Shown here piece after piece: positions 55,224 to 63,815 of a stretch of 64,000 bases of DNA. How positions within the stretch are numbered: the first letter of the stretch is position 1; every line of letters starts with the position of its first letter. Location of the stretch: positions 558,001 to 622,000 of the forward strand of contig NZ_CP034443.1 of the NCBI RefSeq assembly GCF_003952365.1, given 5' to 3'. This stretch comes from Mesorhizobium sp. M9A.F.Ca.ET.002.03.1.2. Its GTDB lineage: Bacteria > Pseudomonadota > Alphaproteobacteria > Rhizobiales > Rhizobiaceae. The position numbers and the translations under genes were made by a program. The notes under the pieces were generated by a model. It had not been told where the DNA came from. It worked only from the letters and a program-made list of their open reading frames with translations, and did no database searches.

Positions 55224-55353
55224 GGTGAATGGTGAATGGTCAATAGTGAATGGCTAACGATAGTGTTCGAGGCTCAGTGAAGCCTTTCTTGTCACCATTC
55301 ACCATTCACCATTCACCATTCACCATTCACTATTCACCATTCACTATTCACCA
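55224..55353 (+). repeat. Heptamer array with inverted arms between phnL-transferase and phnC
   Basis: The left arm has two GGTGAAT units and two degenerate ones (55224-55253). The right arm has eight tandem CACYATT units from 55293 to 55348 (CACCATT x5, CACTATT, CACCATT, CACTATT) ending CACC. The arms are complementary, so slippage and a long hairpin are both possible. Confidence 0.92.
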
Positions 55354-55378
55354 CCCTGGCCTGTGGGCGGTAACAAAA

Positions 55379-55396
55379 CTGACATCAATCCGACAC
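55379..55396 (+). promoter_or_regulatory. Pho box upstream of phnC
   Basis: CTGACAT-CAAT-CCGACAC, 10 of 14 positions matching the PhoB repeat, 70 nt upstream of the phnC start. Confidence 0.6.
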
Positions 55397-55465
55397 CGCA
55401 GGTTCACGTGGCTGCGCTAGCGAAGGTTAACAGACCTTCAAGCGCGACTGGACTGGAATTTGCCT

Positions 55466-56335
55466 ATGTCAGCCCCCCTGCCGGCAACCTCAGCCACGCT
55501 TGATATCCGCGGCATTACCCGCCGGTTTGGCAAGAATGCCGCCGTCAGCAATGTCGATATCTCGATCCCGCACGGTCAGATGGTCGGCATCATCGGTCGG
55601 TCCGGCGCCGGCAAGTCGACGCTTTTGCGCATGATCAACCGTCTCATCGATCCGAGCCAGGGGTCGATTTTTTTTGACGGGGCTGAAGTCTCGCGGTTGC
55701 GCGGCTCGCCGCTCCGGCGCTGGCAGCGCGACTGCGCCATGATCTTTCAGCAGTTCAACCTGGTGCCGCGCCTCGACGTCCTGACCAACGTGCTGCTCGG
55801 CCGGCTCAATCACCGCTCGACCCTTGTCAATCTGCTCGGCGTCTTCTCCCGTGAGGAGCGGGCCGAGGCGATCGCGGCGCTCGAGCGTCTCGACATCGCC
55901 CGCACGGCGCTGCAGCCGGCCGGCACCTTGTCGGGCGGCCAGCAGCAGCGCGTCGCGATTGCCCGCGCCATGATGCAGAAACCGAAAGTCATCCTTGCCG
56001 ACGAGCCGATCGCTTCGCTCGACCCGCTCAACGCCAAGGTGGTGATGGATTCCCTGCAGGACATCAATCTGCGCGAGGGCCTCACCGTCGTCACCAATCT
56101 GCACACGCTGGATACCGCGCGCACCTATTGCAACCGCATCATCGGCATGGCCGCCGGCAAGGTCGTGTTCGACGGCCCGCCCGAAGACCTCAACCGCGAG
56201 GCCGTGCGCATGGTCTACGGTGCCGACAGCAATGGCGGCGAAATCTCCGAGGCCATCACCTCGACCAGCGTCACCATCAAGCAAAAAATCACTGCATCCG
56301 CCGGACCGCTCGAGCCCGCATTTCCTGGCTACTAG
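55466..56335 (+). CDS. phnC: Phosphonate ABC transporter ATPase PhnC
   Basis: 289 residues from the ATG at 55466. Walker [11 protein letters not shown]-loop [14 protein letters not shown], signature [14 protein letters not shown], Walker [15 protein letters not shown]-loop [32 protein letters not shown] is typical of PhnC. Drives phosphonate import together with PhnD and two PhnE permeases. A C-terminal extension (about 25 residues, [17 protein letters not shown]) goes beyond the E. coli length of 262. Confidence 0.94.
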   Translation: MSAPLPATSATLDIRGITRRFGKNAAVSNVDISIPHGQMVGIIGRSGAGKSTLLRMINRLIDPSQGSIFFDGAEVSRLRGSPLRRWQRDCAMIFQQFNLVPRLDVLTNVLLGRLNHRSTLVNLLGVFSREERAEAIAALERLDIARTALQPAGTLSGGQQQRVAIARAMMQKPKVILADEPIASLDPLNAKVVMDSLQDINLREGLTVVTNLHTLDTARTYCNRIIGMAAGKVVFDGPPEDLNREAVRMVYGADSNGGEISEAITSTSVTIKQKITASAGPLEPAFPGY

Positions 56336-56383
56336 TCCATGATCCCGACAAGTGGATACCGGTATACGGTGGAGATCATGGAC
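56335..56383. repeat. Palindrome between phnC and phnD
   Basis: GTCCATGATC (56335-56344) pairs with GATCATGGAC (56374-56383), with inner ATACCGGTAT. Matches the widespread rhizobial CATGATC...AAGTGGAAACCGG...GATCATG family. Confidence 0.85.
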
Positions 56384-56480
56384 AGACAAAAAGAGCGCCT
56401 GGATCGCCAGCCCGCGTCAAGGACGCTGTCAAAATTCGAACGCTGCCGGCGCGATGCCGGAACCAACAGGAGAGACGCGA

Positions 56481-57389
56481 ATGTTTAGAAAGATACTTTT
56501 CGGTGCCGTTTCCATCATAGCCATGGCGATCGGCGCGGTCCAGGCACAGGACCTGAAGGAGTTCCGCGTCGGCATTTTGGGCGGCGAGAACGAAGCCGAC
56601 CGTCTGCGCAACTACCAGTGCTTCGCCGACCACATCAAGGACGTCCTCGGCGTCGAGAAAGTTTCGCTGTTCCCGGCCGCCGATTACGACGGCGTCATCC
56701 AGGGCCTGCTCGGCGGCACGCTTGACTATGCCGAACTTGGCGCTTCCGCCTACGCCAAGGTTTATCTCGAGAACAAGGACGCGGTTGAGCCGATCCTGAC
56801 GACGGTCCAGACCGACGGTTCCACCGGCTACCATTCGGTCATGGTCGCCCGTGCTGATTCCGGCATCAAGACGCTCGCCGACATGAAGGGCAAGAAACTC
56901 GGTTTCGCCGATCCCGATTCGACGTCTGGTTACCTGATCCCGGTCACGTCGCTGCCCAAGGACATCGGCATGGATGTGAAGGACTACTTCGCGTCGACCG
57001 GCTTCGGCGGCGGCCATGAGCAGCTTGTCCTTGAAGTCCTGAAGGGCACGTTCGATGCCGGCGCCACCTGGGCCTCCGGCGTCGGCGATTTCAAGGACGG
57101 CTACAGCTCGGGCAATCTGCGCAAGATGGTCGACAAGGGCGTCCTCAAAATGGACGACCTCGTCGAACTGTGGCAGTCGCCGCTGATCCCAAACGGTCCG
57201 CTGGTCTTGCGTGCGTCGATCGACGCCGACGCCAAGCAGAAGATCACCGATTTCCTGACCAAGCTTCCGGAAACCGATCCGGCGTGTTTCTCGGCGATAC
57301 AAGGCGGCGACTTCAAAGCCTATTCGCCAGTCACCCCGGAGTTTTATCAGGCGATCATCGACGCCCGTAAAGCGAAGATCGGCTCGTAA
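56481..57389 (+). CDS. phnD: Phosphonate ABC transporter substrate-binding protein PhnD
   Basis: 302 residues from the ATG at 56481, with CAGGAGAGA upstream. Signal peptide MFRKILFGAVSIIAMAIGAV, mature start QDLKEFRVGILGGENEADRL. Phosphonate-contact segments DYAELGASAYAKVY, DPDSTSGYLIPV and VLEVLKGTFDAGATWASGVG are typical of PhnD, which binds the phosphonate moiety with Tyr, Ser and Thr side chains. Located in the periplasm. Confidence 0.95.
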   Translation: MFRKILFGAVSIIAMAIGAVQAQDLKEFRVGILGGENEADRLRNYQCFADHIKDVLGVEKVSLFPAADYDGVIQGLLGGTLDYAELGASAYAKVYLENKDAVEPILTTVQTDGSTGYHSVMVARADSGIKTLADMKGKKLGFADPDSTSGYLIPVTSLPKDIGMDVKDYFASTGFGGGHEQLVLEVLKGTFDAGATWASGVGDFKDGYSSGNLRKMVDKGVLKMDDLVELWQSPLIPNGPLVLRASIDADAKQKITDFLTKLPETDPACFSAIQGGDFKAYSPVTPEFYQAIIDARKAKIGS

Positions 57390-57401
57390 GTAGACTGCCA
57401 C

Positions 57402-57435
57402 AACGCCGCCGGGGCCATGTGCCGCCGGCGGCGTT
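57402..57435 (+). promoter_or_regulatory. Intercistronic hairpin after phnD
   Basis: AACGCCGCCGG (57402-57412) pairs perfectly with CCGGCGGCGTT (57425-57435), 12-nt loop, between phnD and phnE1. No U-run. Same placement as the hairpins after the two sugar-binding-protein genes. Confidence 0.7.
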
Positions 57436-57462
57436 GCCGCATCATGGGCCGGGGATCTATCG

Positions 57463-58437
57463 ATGAGTGCGACCGACGTTTACCGCGCGCCTGCGTTTTC
57501 ACCGGAGGGGGCCACGGTCGAGCGGCACTGGCGCGACCTCGCCGCCCGCCGGCGCCTTTACACGATCGGAGGCCTGGTTTTCCTGCTTCTTGCGCTTTCC
57601 GGCTCGCTCTGGTTCGCAAATGAAACCAACGCCGGAAAGTTCTTCGACCGTCTACCCTACATCGCCGACTTTTTCACCGAGTTGAAGCCACGCGATTGGT
57701 TCGACCCGGTGCGCGCGCTGTTCGACCTGCCGTCGCCCTACGACGATGGCAGCCTCAAGTTCGACTACCCTGAAGGCCGGGTCTACCTGACCCAAAGCAT
57801 CTACATTCCGGAGTATTTCCACCGGATGATCGAGACGCTGAACATCGCCCTGTTTTCGACGCTCGTGGGCTCCACATTCGGTTTCCTGCTCTGCTTCTTG
57901 GCGGCAGGCAACATCACGGCCAACCGCTGGCTCCGTTTCGCCACGCGCCGCTTCCTTGAAATCGTCCGCGCCTTTCCCGAAATTGTCATTGCCGGCTTCT
58001 TTCTGGCGATCTTCTCGCTTGGACCCATTCCGGCGATCCTCGCGGTCAGCATCCACACCGTCGGCGCGCTCGGAAAAATGTTCTTCGAAGTGGTCGAGAA
58101 TGCCGACATGAAGCCTGAAGAGGGTTTGCGCGCCGTCGGCGCCAACTGGGTCGAGCGGGTGTGGTTCGGCATCGTGCCCCAGGTTTTGCCCAACTTCATC
58201 AGCTATTTCCTGCTTCGCTTCGAGATCAATGTGCGCGCTTCGACCATTCTCGGTGCCGTCGGCGCCGGCGGCATCGGCGAAACCCTGCGCCTTTCGATCG
58301 GCCGGGGCCATGAGGCCAAGACCATTGCCATCGTCTTCCTGCTGTTCTGCACGATTGTCGCCGTCGACCAGTTTTCGGCGTGGCTGAGACACCGTCTGGT
58401 CGGCAGACAGGCGTTCGCATACGGGCGCGGAGAATAA
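57463..58437 (+). CDS. phnE: Phosphonate ABC transporter permease PhnE (first)
   Basis: 324 residues. An N-terminal helix (about 35-55) and then the six-helix permease core. The EAA loop is EEGLRAVGANWVERVWFGIV. Other family segments: RRFLEIVRAFPEIVIAGFFL and STILGAVGAGGIGETLRLSI. Forms the channel with the second PhnE. The extracytoplasmic loop between helices 1 and 2 is about 90 residues. Confidence 0.93.
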   Translation: MSATDVYRAPAFSPEGATVERHWRDLAARRRLYTIGGLVFLLLALSGSLWFANETNAGKFFDRLPYIADFFTELKPRDWFDPVRALFDLPSPYDDGSLKFDYPEGRVYLTQSIYIPEYFHRMIETLNIALFSTLVGSTFGFLLCFLAAGNITANRWLRFATRRFLEIVRAFPEIVIAGFFLAIFSLGPIPAILAVSIHTVGALGKMFFEVVENADMKPEEGLRAVGANWVERVWFGIVPQVLPNFISYFLLRFEINVRASTILGAVGAGGIGETLRLSIGRGHEAKTIAIVFLLFCTIVAVDQFSAWLRHRLVGRQAFAYGRGE

Positions 58438-58441
58438 CGCA

Positions 58442-59989
58442 ATGAACGCCGACGCTATCGACGATATCGCCACCCGCCATCCGGACGCGTTCCGACGCTC
58501 CCTGTGGAAGCGCTACGCCACCCCGCTCGGTGTTCTTCTGTGCATTCTCTACACCTTTTACTGCGCCTGGTTTTTCTCGGTCGGCGCCGTTCTCGAAAAG
58601 GCGAACTGGAACCTTGCCGGCGCTTATCTCGCCGACTGGGTGTCCTACGAAATCCGGCCCGACATCGAGTTCAAGGACAATTATCTGACGATTGACTACT
58701 CCCGCTTCTCCAAACTGGGATCCAATCCAGATCCCGACTGGGTGACCAAGCAGATGGCCGTGATCGAGCGGCGGGTCGACGCAGCACCAGCACCGGCGAT
58801 CGCGACCAACAAGTCGTCGCAGGACTCGTTCATGGCGCCTGGCGCGCCAACCGCCGAGAACCCGGCCGCCGCGCCAGGGCAATCGGTTCCGGCCGCGCCT
58901 GAAACGGTGCGTGAAAAGGCCGTCGTGGCGGCGGACGTCGTCTTTGGCAATGGCCGGATCGCCATCACGCCAAACCTTGTCACCGTGACACGCGGCAGCG
59001 AAAGCGTCATCTTCGACATAGCCAAGGACAGTTCTGTCACGCCGCGCACACCGCTGCCAAACTGGATCGAGCAACGCAGGCCGGGCTCGACCGCCTATGT
59101 CTCGTTCGGATTTCTCGGTCGCGCCGAGGTGCAAGATGACGAAGTGGTCGCCTGGAGACGTTTCTTCGGCTGGGCCAATTTCGTGTTCGACACGAATTCG
59201 CCATTCTGGGGAAAGTCGTTCGGCGAGGTCGCCTCGCTGATCGTTTCCGGGGCACGCCTCGACCCGTCGCGGTCGAACGCGGCGCTCGCCTGGGGCAACA
59301 TCCTCAACAACGCCGAGTGGCAGCACGGCGACGTCTGGCTGAAACTCCTGCAAACCATCGTCATGGCCTTTGTCGGCACGGTGCTGGCCTCGATCGTCGC
59401 CTTTCCGCTCGCCTTCCTGGCTGCGCGCAACGTCACGCCGAGCCGGATAGCCAACCAGGTAACAAAGCGCTTCTTCGATTTCCAGCGGTCTGTCGACATG
59501 CTGATCTGGGCGCTGTTCTTCACGCGCGGCTTCGGCCCGGGGCCGCTGGCCGGCATGTCGGCGATCTTCTTCACCGACACCGGGACCCTGGGCAAACTCT
59601 ATTCCGAGGCGCTGGAAAACATCGACGACAAGCAGCGCGAGGGCATCCGCTCGGTTGGCGCCACGCCGGCAATGGTGCAGCGATACGGCGTGCTGCCCCA
59701 GGTTCTACCGGTATTCCTTAGCCAATCCCTGTATTTCTGGGAATCGAACACACGGTCGGCGACGATCATAGGCGCGGTCGGCGCCGGCGGCATCGGCCTG
59801 AAATTGTGGGAGGCCATGCGCACCAACACCAACTGGGCCAATGTTTTCTACATGGTCCTGCTGATCCTGCTTGTGGTTTTTATCTTCGACAACATCTCCA
59901 GCTATCTGCGCCGCAAACTGATGGGGACCATTGCAAACGGCAATGACGAGCGGCGCGCGCGCCTGCCGCCGGCGGCTCAGATCGCCTGA
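58442..59989 (+). CDS. phnE: Phosphonate ABC transporter permease PhnE (second), with large periplasmic insertion
   Basis: 515 residues, against about 270-320 for usual PhnE. The normal C-terminal permease core begins near residue 295 (WLKLLQTIVMAFVGTVLASI) with EAA loop REGIRSVGATPAMVQRYGVL and TIIGAVGAGGIGLKLWEAMR. Between the first helix (about 25-47) and the core lies an insertion of about 240 residues, with a Pro/Ala-rich stretch (APTAENPAAAPGQSVPAAPE) and a probable globular part (RIAITPNLVTVTRGSESVIF). Located 4 nt after phnE1. Similar long forms occur in other rhizobia, where it is annotated as a PhnE/PhoT permease. Confidence 0.9.
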   Translation: MNADAIDDIATRHPDAFRRSLWKRYATPLGVLLCILYTFYCAWFFSVGAVLEKANWNLAGAYLADWVSYEIRPDIEFKDNYLTIDYSRFSKLGSNPDPDWVTKQMAVIERRVDAAPAPAIATNKSSQDSFMAPGAPTAENPAAAPGQSVPAAPETVREKAVVAADVVFGNGRIAITPNLVTVTRGSESVIFDIAKDSSVTPRTPLPNWIEQRRPGSTAYVSFGFLGRAEVQDDEVVAWRRFFGWANFVFDTNSPFWGKSFGEVASLIVSGARLDPSRSNAALAWGNILNNAEWQHGDVWLKLLQTIVMAFVGTVLASIVAFPLAFLAARNVTPSRIANQVTKRFFDFQRSVDMLIWALFFTRGFGPGPLAGMSAIFFTDTGTLGKLYSEALENIDDKQREGIRSVGATPAMVQRYGVLPQVLPVFLSQSLYFWESNTRSATIIGAVGAGGIGLKLWEAMRTNTNWANVFYMVLLILLVVFIFDNISSYLRRKLMGTIANGNDERRARLPPAAQIA

Positions 59990-60013
59990 CAGCGAGGGCT
60001 TGGTGCAAATGCT

Positions 60014-60868
60014 CTAGGCACCTGCCTTCTTCCAGCCGTTCTCGATGTGCTTGTAGCCGTCGCGATAGACGGCTTCCGGGCTTTCCGAAAAGTCGCGCCA
60101 GACCTTGGTGGCCGCCGCCAAATCCTTCAGCGAGCGGCCGAAGGCCTCGATCGTCAGCCAGTCGTCATAGCCGCTCTTACGGATAGCCGAAAACGTCTCT
60201 TGCCACGGGACGTGGCCGCGCCCAGGCACGCCGCGATCGTTTTCCGAAATATGGATGTGGACGACATTCCCCGCATTGCGCGTATAGGCGCCGATCGGGT
60301 CGGGCTCCTCGATGTTGGCATGGAAGGTGTCATACATCGCCTTGATGTGCGGCCGGTCGATCGCGTCGATATGCTCCGACAGATCGTCCATCGTGTTGAG
60401 CAGATAGCATTCGAAGCGGTTGAGCGCCTCCAGCCCGATGGTGACGCTTTTCTTGCCGGCATGGTCGCCGACGGCGCGTTGCGAGGCAACGGAGCGCTTT
60501 TTCTCCGCCGCTGTCGGCCCGCTGCCGGAGAAGGCGCCGAGCGTCGAATGCAGCGGGCCGCTCAGCGCGCTGGCGCCAAGCGCAGCTGAGCAGTCGATCG
60601 CCCATTTCATGTAGTCGATGCCGGTCTTGCGCGTCGCGGCATCCGGCGAGATCAGGTTCATCGCCGGATCGCCCATGGCCGAGACGGCGGTGCGTTCCAG
60701 CCCAATGCGGTCAAGCAGCGCGCCGAGCTTTTTGTAATCGTCCGGCGTGCCGGCAAAGATCGGTATCTCGACGCCATCGAAGCCGGTCGCCTTGATATCC
60801 CTGAGCAACGGCTCGTGTTTCTTCGACACGTCCGTTGTCCACAAGAGCATGCACATGCCGATTTTCAT
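60014..60868 (-). CDS. Sugar phosphate isomerase/epimerase (TIM barrel)
   Basis: 284 residues, xylose isomerase-like fold: MKIGMCMLLWTTDVSKKHEP start, TIGLEALNRFECYLLNTMDD (Glu ligand), IKAMYDTFHANIEEPDPIGA (Asp, His), HIHISENDRGVPGRGHVPWQ, and IEAFGRSL (final Glu). The metal-ligand pattern matches the D-tagatose 3-epimerase/hydroxypyruvate isomerase branch. Last gene of the minus-strand set; convergent with phnE2 after only 24 nt. Confidence 0.88.
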   Translation of the reverse strand: MKIGMCMLLWTTDVSKKHEPLLRDIKATGFDGVEIPIFAGTPDDYKKLGALLDRIGLERTAVSAMGDPAMNLISPDAATRKTGIDYMKWAIDCSAALGASALSGPLHSTLGAFSGSGPTAAEKKRSVASQRAVGDHAGKKSVTIGLEALNRFECYLLNTMDDLSEHIDAIDRPHIKAMYDTFHANIEEPDPIGAYTRNAGNVVHIHISENDRGVPGRGHVPWQETFSAIRKSGYDDWLTIEAFGRSLKDLAAATKVWRDFSESPEAVYRDGYKHIENGWKKAGA

Positions 60869-60896
60869 CGACGCCCCTCCCTCCTATTGGCCCTGC

Positions 60897-61038
60897 CGGG
60901 GTGTTGAGATTCAGGTCAGGCCGAGTCGAAAATGGTAGTTTCCGAGAACCGGAGCGGAGCGTACTTCTCGTACGTGAGTACCGGAAGCGCAGGAAACTGC
61001 CGTTTGCAGGCCGGCATCACCTGAAGATCAGCACCCCG
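60897..61038 (-). repeat. Palindromic element PE-1, copy C
   Basis: Outer stem CGGGGTGTTGA / TCAGCACCCCG (one G-U in RNA), ATTCAGGT/ACCTGAAG, middle stem AAATGGTAGTTTCC / GGAAACTGCCGTTT, apical CGTAC-TTCTC-GTACG. It lies between the Gfo/Idh gene stop (61040) and the isomerase gene start (60868). Confidence 0.9.
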
Positions 61039-61039
61039 A

Positions 61040-62227
61040 TCAGAGCTTCGTCCACGCTCCGTTCTTCTTCGACGATTTCACGCAGGCTTCGATAAAAGCC
61101 ATGCCTTCGACACCGTCCTGGATGGTTGGGAAGATGACATCCCTAGCCGGCTTGCCGCCTTTGCGGCGCGCCGCGCGGATGGCGCGGGCCGCCTCCTGGT
61201 AGATGTTGGCGAAGCCTTCGAGATAGCCTTCCGGGTGGCCTGAGGGAACGCGGCTGACGCGCCCCGCCACTGGCAGCGCACCGGCGCCATTTCGAGTGAT
61301 CAACTGCTTCGGCTGGCCGAACGGCGTGTACCAGAGATAGTTCGGGTCGGCCTGCACCCATTCGAGCCCGCCCTTCGTGCCGTAGATACGCAGCTTCAGC
61401 CCGTTCTCGTGGCCGGGCGCCACCTGGCTCGCCCATAACATGCCCTTGGCTGGGTGCGACTTGCCAACCGGCTTGAAGCGCATCAGGACGTTGACATTGT
61501 CGTCGAGCAGCCGCCCCGGCACGAAGGCATCGAGATCGGCCGACAGCGAATCGAGCTCGAGCCCGCAGACGAAACGCGCCAGATTATAGGCATGCGTGCC
61601 GATGTCGCCCAAAGCACCGCCGGCACCGGCCTGCTTGGGGTCGGAGCGCCAGGACGCCTGTTTCTGGCCGGTGGCGGCGAGGTCTTCGGTCAGCCAGTCC
61701 TGCGGATATTCCGACTGCACGATGCGGATGTCGCCGAGCTGCCCCTTGGCCACCATCTCGCGCGCCTGCCGCACCATCGGATAGGCGGTGTAATTGTGCG
61801 TCAGCACGAACACCTTGCCGGTCTTTTCGACCAGCGCCGCCAGTCTCTTCGCTTCCGCCAGCGTCGTCGCCAGCGGCTTGTCGCAAATGACGTGGATGCC
61901 GGCCTCGAGAAAGGCCTTCGCCGCCGGTACGTGCACATTGTTGGGCGTGACGATGGCCACCGCCTCGATGCCGTCCGGCCGCTTGGCCTCGGCCTTGGCC
62001 ATCTCGGCGAAGGAGCCGTAGCTGCGCGTGGGATCGAGCCCGAGTTCCGCGGCCGATGCCTTGGCACGCCCCGGATCCGACGACAGGGCACCTGCGACCA
62101 GCACGAACTCATTGTCCATGCGCGCCGCGATCCGGTGCACCGCGCCGATGAAGGCGCCTTGCCCGCCGCCGACCATGCCGTAGCGGATCGGGCCGCCTCC
62201 CGTTTCCGACTTCGATGCGCCGACCAT
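61040..62227 (-). CDS. Gfo/Idh/MocA family oxidoreductase
   Basis: 395 residues. Rossmann motif GMVGGGQGAFIGAVHR, EKP-type catalytic motif as CDKPLATT, and the C-terminal domain with GGALGDIGTHAYNLARFVCG and HPEGYLEGFANIYQEAARAI. NAD-dependent sugar or cyclitol dehydrogenase. Flanked by TIM-barrel isomerases on both sides in one minus-strand group, like the pair at 24.5-26.4 kb but not closely similar to it. Substrate unknown; a 3-keto-sugar or inositol-like pathway is inference. Confidence 0.89.
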   Translation of the reverse strand: MVGASKSETGGGPIRYGMVGGGQGAFIGAVHRIAARMDNEFVLVAGALSSDPGRAKASAAELGLDPTRSYGSFAEMAKAEAKRPDGIEAVAIVTPNNVHVPAAKAFLEAGIHVICDKPLATTLAEAKRLAALVEKTGKVFVLTHNYTAYPMVRQAREMVAKGQLGDIRIVQSEYPQDWLTEDLAATGQKQASWRSDPKQAGAGGALGDIGTHAYNLARFVCGLELDSLSADLDAFVPGRLLDDNVNVLMRFKPVGKSHPAKGMLWASQVAPGHENGLKLRIYGTKGGLEWVQADPNYLWYTPFGQPKQLITRNGAGALPVAGRVSRVPSGHPEGYLEGFANIYQEAARAIRAARRKGGKPARDVIFPTIQDGVEGMAFIEACVKSSKKNGAWTKL

Positions 62228-62247
62228 GATTTTCTCCCTCGTTGTTG

Positions 62248-62378
62248 CTTACCTCCCCCTTGAGGGGAGGTCGATCCGCGCAGCGGATCGGGTGGGGTCG
62301 CCGGGCGCAGCGCTCGGCATGAACCGACCCCACCCGGCCCTTCGGGCCACCCTCCCCTCAAGGGGGAGGGAAAGCCGT
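62248..62378. repeat. Rhizobial palindrome between two sugar genes
   Basis: CTCCCCTTGAGGGGAGG near the left end and CCTCCCCTCAAGGGGGAGG near the right, with an inner pair GGTGGGGTCG / CGACCCCACC. About 130 bp. Common intergenic element type in rhizobia. Confidence 0.85.
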
Positions 62379-62379
62379 T

Positions 62380-63435
62380 TCAAATTCCCATCATGGCGCG
62401 CAGCACCTTCTTGTCTGTCGCGCCGCCGGCGAAATCGTCGAATGCCTTTTCCGTCACCCTGATAATGTGGTGCTGGATGAACGGAGCGCCTTCGGCCGCC
62501 CCGTCCTCCGGATGCTTCAGGCAGCACTCCCATTCCAGCACCGCCCATGAATCGTAGTCATACTGGGCAAGCTTGGAGAAGATGCCGCCGAAATCCACCT
62601 GTCCATCGCCGAGCGAGCGGAAACGCCCGGCCCGGTTGGTCCAGCTCTGGTAGCCGGAATAGACGCCTTGCCGGCCGGTCGGGTTGAACTCGGCATCCTT
62701 GACGTGGAACGCCTTGATCCGCTCGTGATAGATGTCGATGAATTCAAGGTAATCGAGCTGCTGCAGCAGGAAATGCGACGGATCGTAATTGATGTTGCAG
62801 CGCTTGTGGCCGCCAACCGCATCGAGGAACATCTCGAAGGTCGCGCCGTCGAACACATCCTCGCCCGGATGGATCTCGTAACCAAGATCGACGCCATTGT
62901 CCTCATAGACATCGAGGATCGGCTTCCAGCGTTTTCCCAGTTCGGAAAACGCTTCCTCGATCAATCCCGCCGGCCGCTGCGGCCACGGATAAAGGTAGGG
63001 AAAGGCCAACGCTCCGCAGAAGGATACCGACGCCTTCAAGCCCAGATTCTTCGAAGCCTTGGCGCCGAACTGCATCTGCTCGACCGCCCATTTCTGCCTG
63101 GCTTTCGGGTTGTTGTGCACCGCAGGCGGCGCGAAGCCGTCGAACTGCGCGTCATAGGCCGGATGCACCGCCACCAACTGCCCCTGCAGGTGCGTCGACA
63201 GCTCGGTGATCTCGACGCTGGCGTCCGTGCAGATGCCCTTCACCTCGTCGCAATAGGCCTGGGAAGACGCCGCCCTCTCGAGGTCGAACAGCCGGCTGTC
63301 CCAGGTCGGGATCTGCACGCCCTTGTAGCCCAACCCGGCCGCCCATTTGGTGATCGATGGCAGCGAATTGAACGGTGCGGCATCGCCCGCGAACTGCGCC
63401 AGAAACAGTCCGGGACCCTTCATCGTCGATGGCAT
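62380..63435 (-). CDS. Sugar phosphate isomerase/epimerase (TIM barrel, long form)
   Basis: 351 residues, longer than the typical 280. MPSTMKGPGLFLAQFAGDAA start; TIM-barrel ligand segments VDLGYEIHPGEDVFDGATFE, CNINYDPSHFLLQQLDYLEF, IKAFHVKDAEFNPTGRQGVY and AVLEWECCLKHPEDGAAEGA. The last resembles the C-terminal extension of a subgroup that occurs with Gfo/Idh/MocA genes in sugar catabolic loci. First gene of the minus-strand trio; divergent from the isomerase at the window edge. Confidence 0.87.
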   Translation of the reverse strand: MPSTMKGPGLFLAQFAGDAAPFNSLPSITKWAAGLGYKGVQIPTWDSRLFDLERAASSQAYCDEVKGICTDASVEITELSTHLQGQLVAVHPAYDAQFDGFAPPAVHNNPKARQKWAVEQMQFGAKASKNLGLKASVSFCGALAFPYLYPWPQRPAGLIEEAFSELGKRWKPILDVYEDNGVDLGYEIHPGEDVFDGATFEMFLDAVGGHKRCNINYDPSHFLLQQLDYLEFIDIYHERIKAFHVKDAEFNPTGRQGVYSGYQSWTNRAGRFRSLGDGQVDFGGIFSKLAQYDYDSWAVLEWECCLKHPEDGAAEGAPFIQHHIIRVTEKAFDDFAGGATDKKVLRAMMGI

Positions 63436-63535
63436 CGATATCCTCCCTAATCATCCACGACCAAGCATAGCGCCGATTGAAAGCAGGGCCAGCCTCTTTG
63501 GTCTTTTCGTACAGTGCATTGCGCACCGCTATTCT

Positions 63536-63546
63536 GGTATTACCAA
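63536..63546. promoter_or_regulatory. TGGT-N3-ACCA operator candidate
   Basis: TGGTATTACCA, a perfect dyad of the type bound by FadR-subfamily GntR regulators, 100 nt upstream of the gene starting at 63435 and 270 nt upstream of the divergent gene. The regulator is not in the window. Confidence 0.55.
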
Positions 63547-63562
63547 ATGTCAAAATCTGGTC

Positions 63563-63578
63563 AAGTCATCTGACTTGC
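63563..63578. promoter_or_regulatory. Second inverted repeat in the divergent region
   Basis: CAAGTC-ATCT-GACTTG, perfect 6-bp arms, 17 nt from the TGGTATTACCA site. Candidate operator; no regulator assigned. A further dyad GACACAC/GTGTGTC lies at 63766-63788. Confidence 0.4.
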
Positions 63579-63815
63579 CTTCCGAAGCCTGCAACTATGC
63601 CGGGTTATCCCGCATATTGCAATATAATCAATGCTGTAAACAGGAATCGGAGCAGCACTCCAGCGCTTCTTGCCGTCCAGATGAAATTGCTGTAGACCTC
63701 CTTACAGGCCCAATTGGTCGAACCAGTTTACAAAAATGCTGGAGCGCCTTGGGGAGGACTCATGCGACACACTCTGCTGGCGTGTGTCATAGGCGAATTC
63801 TGGGAAGGACAGACC

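Noticed and set aside
55293..55353. CRISPR-like spacing in the heptamer array
   Set aside because: Units are 7 bp, directly tandem, without spacers, and no cas genes are present.
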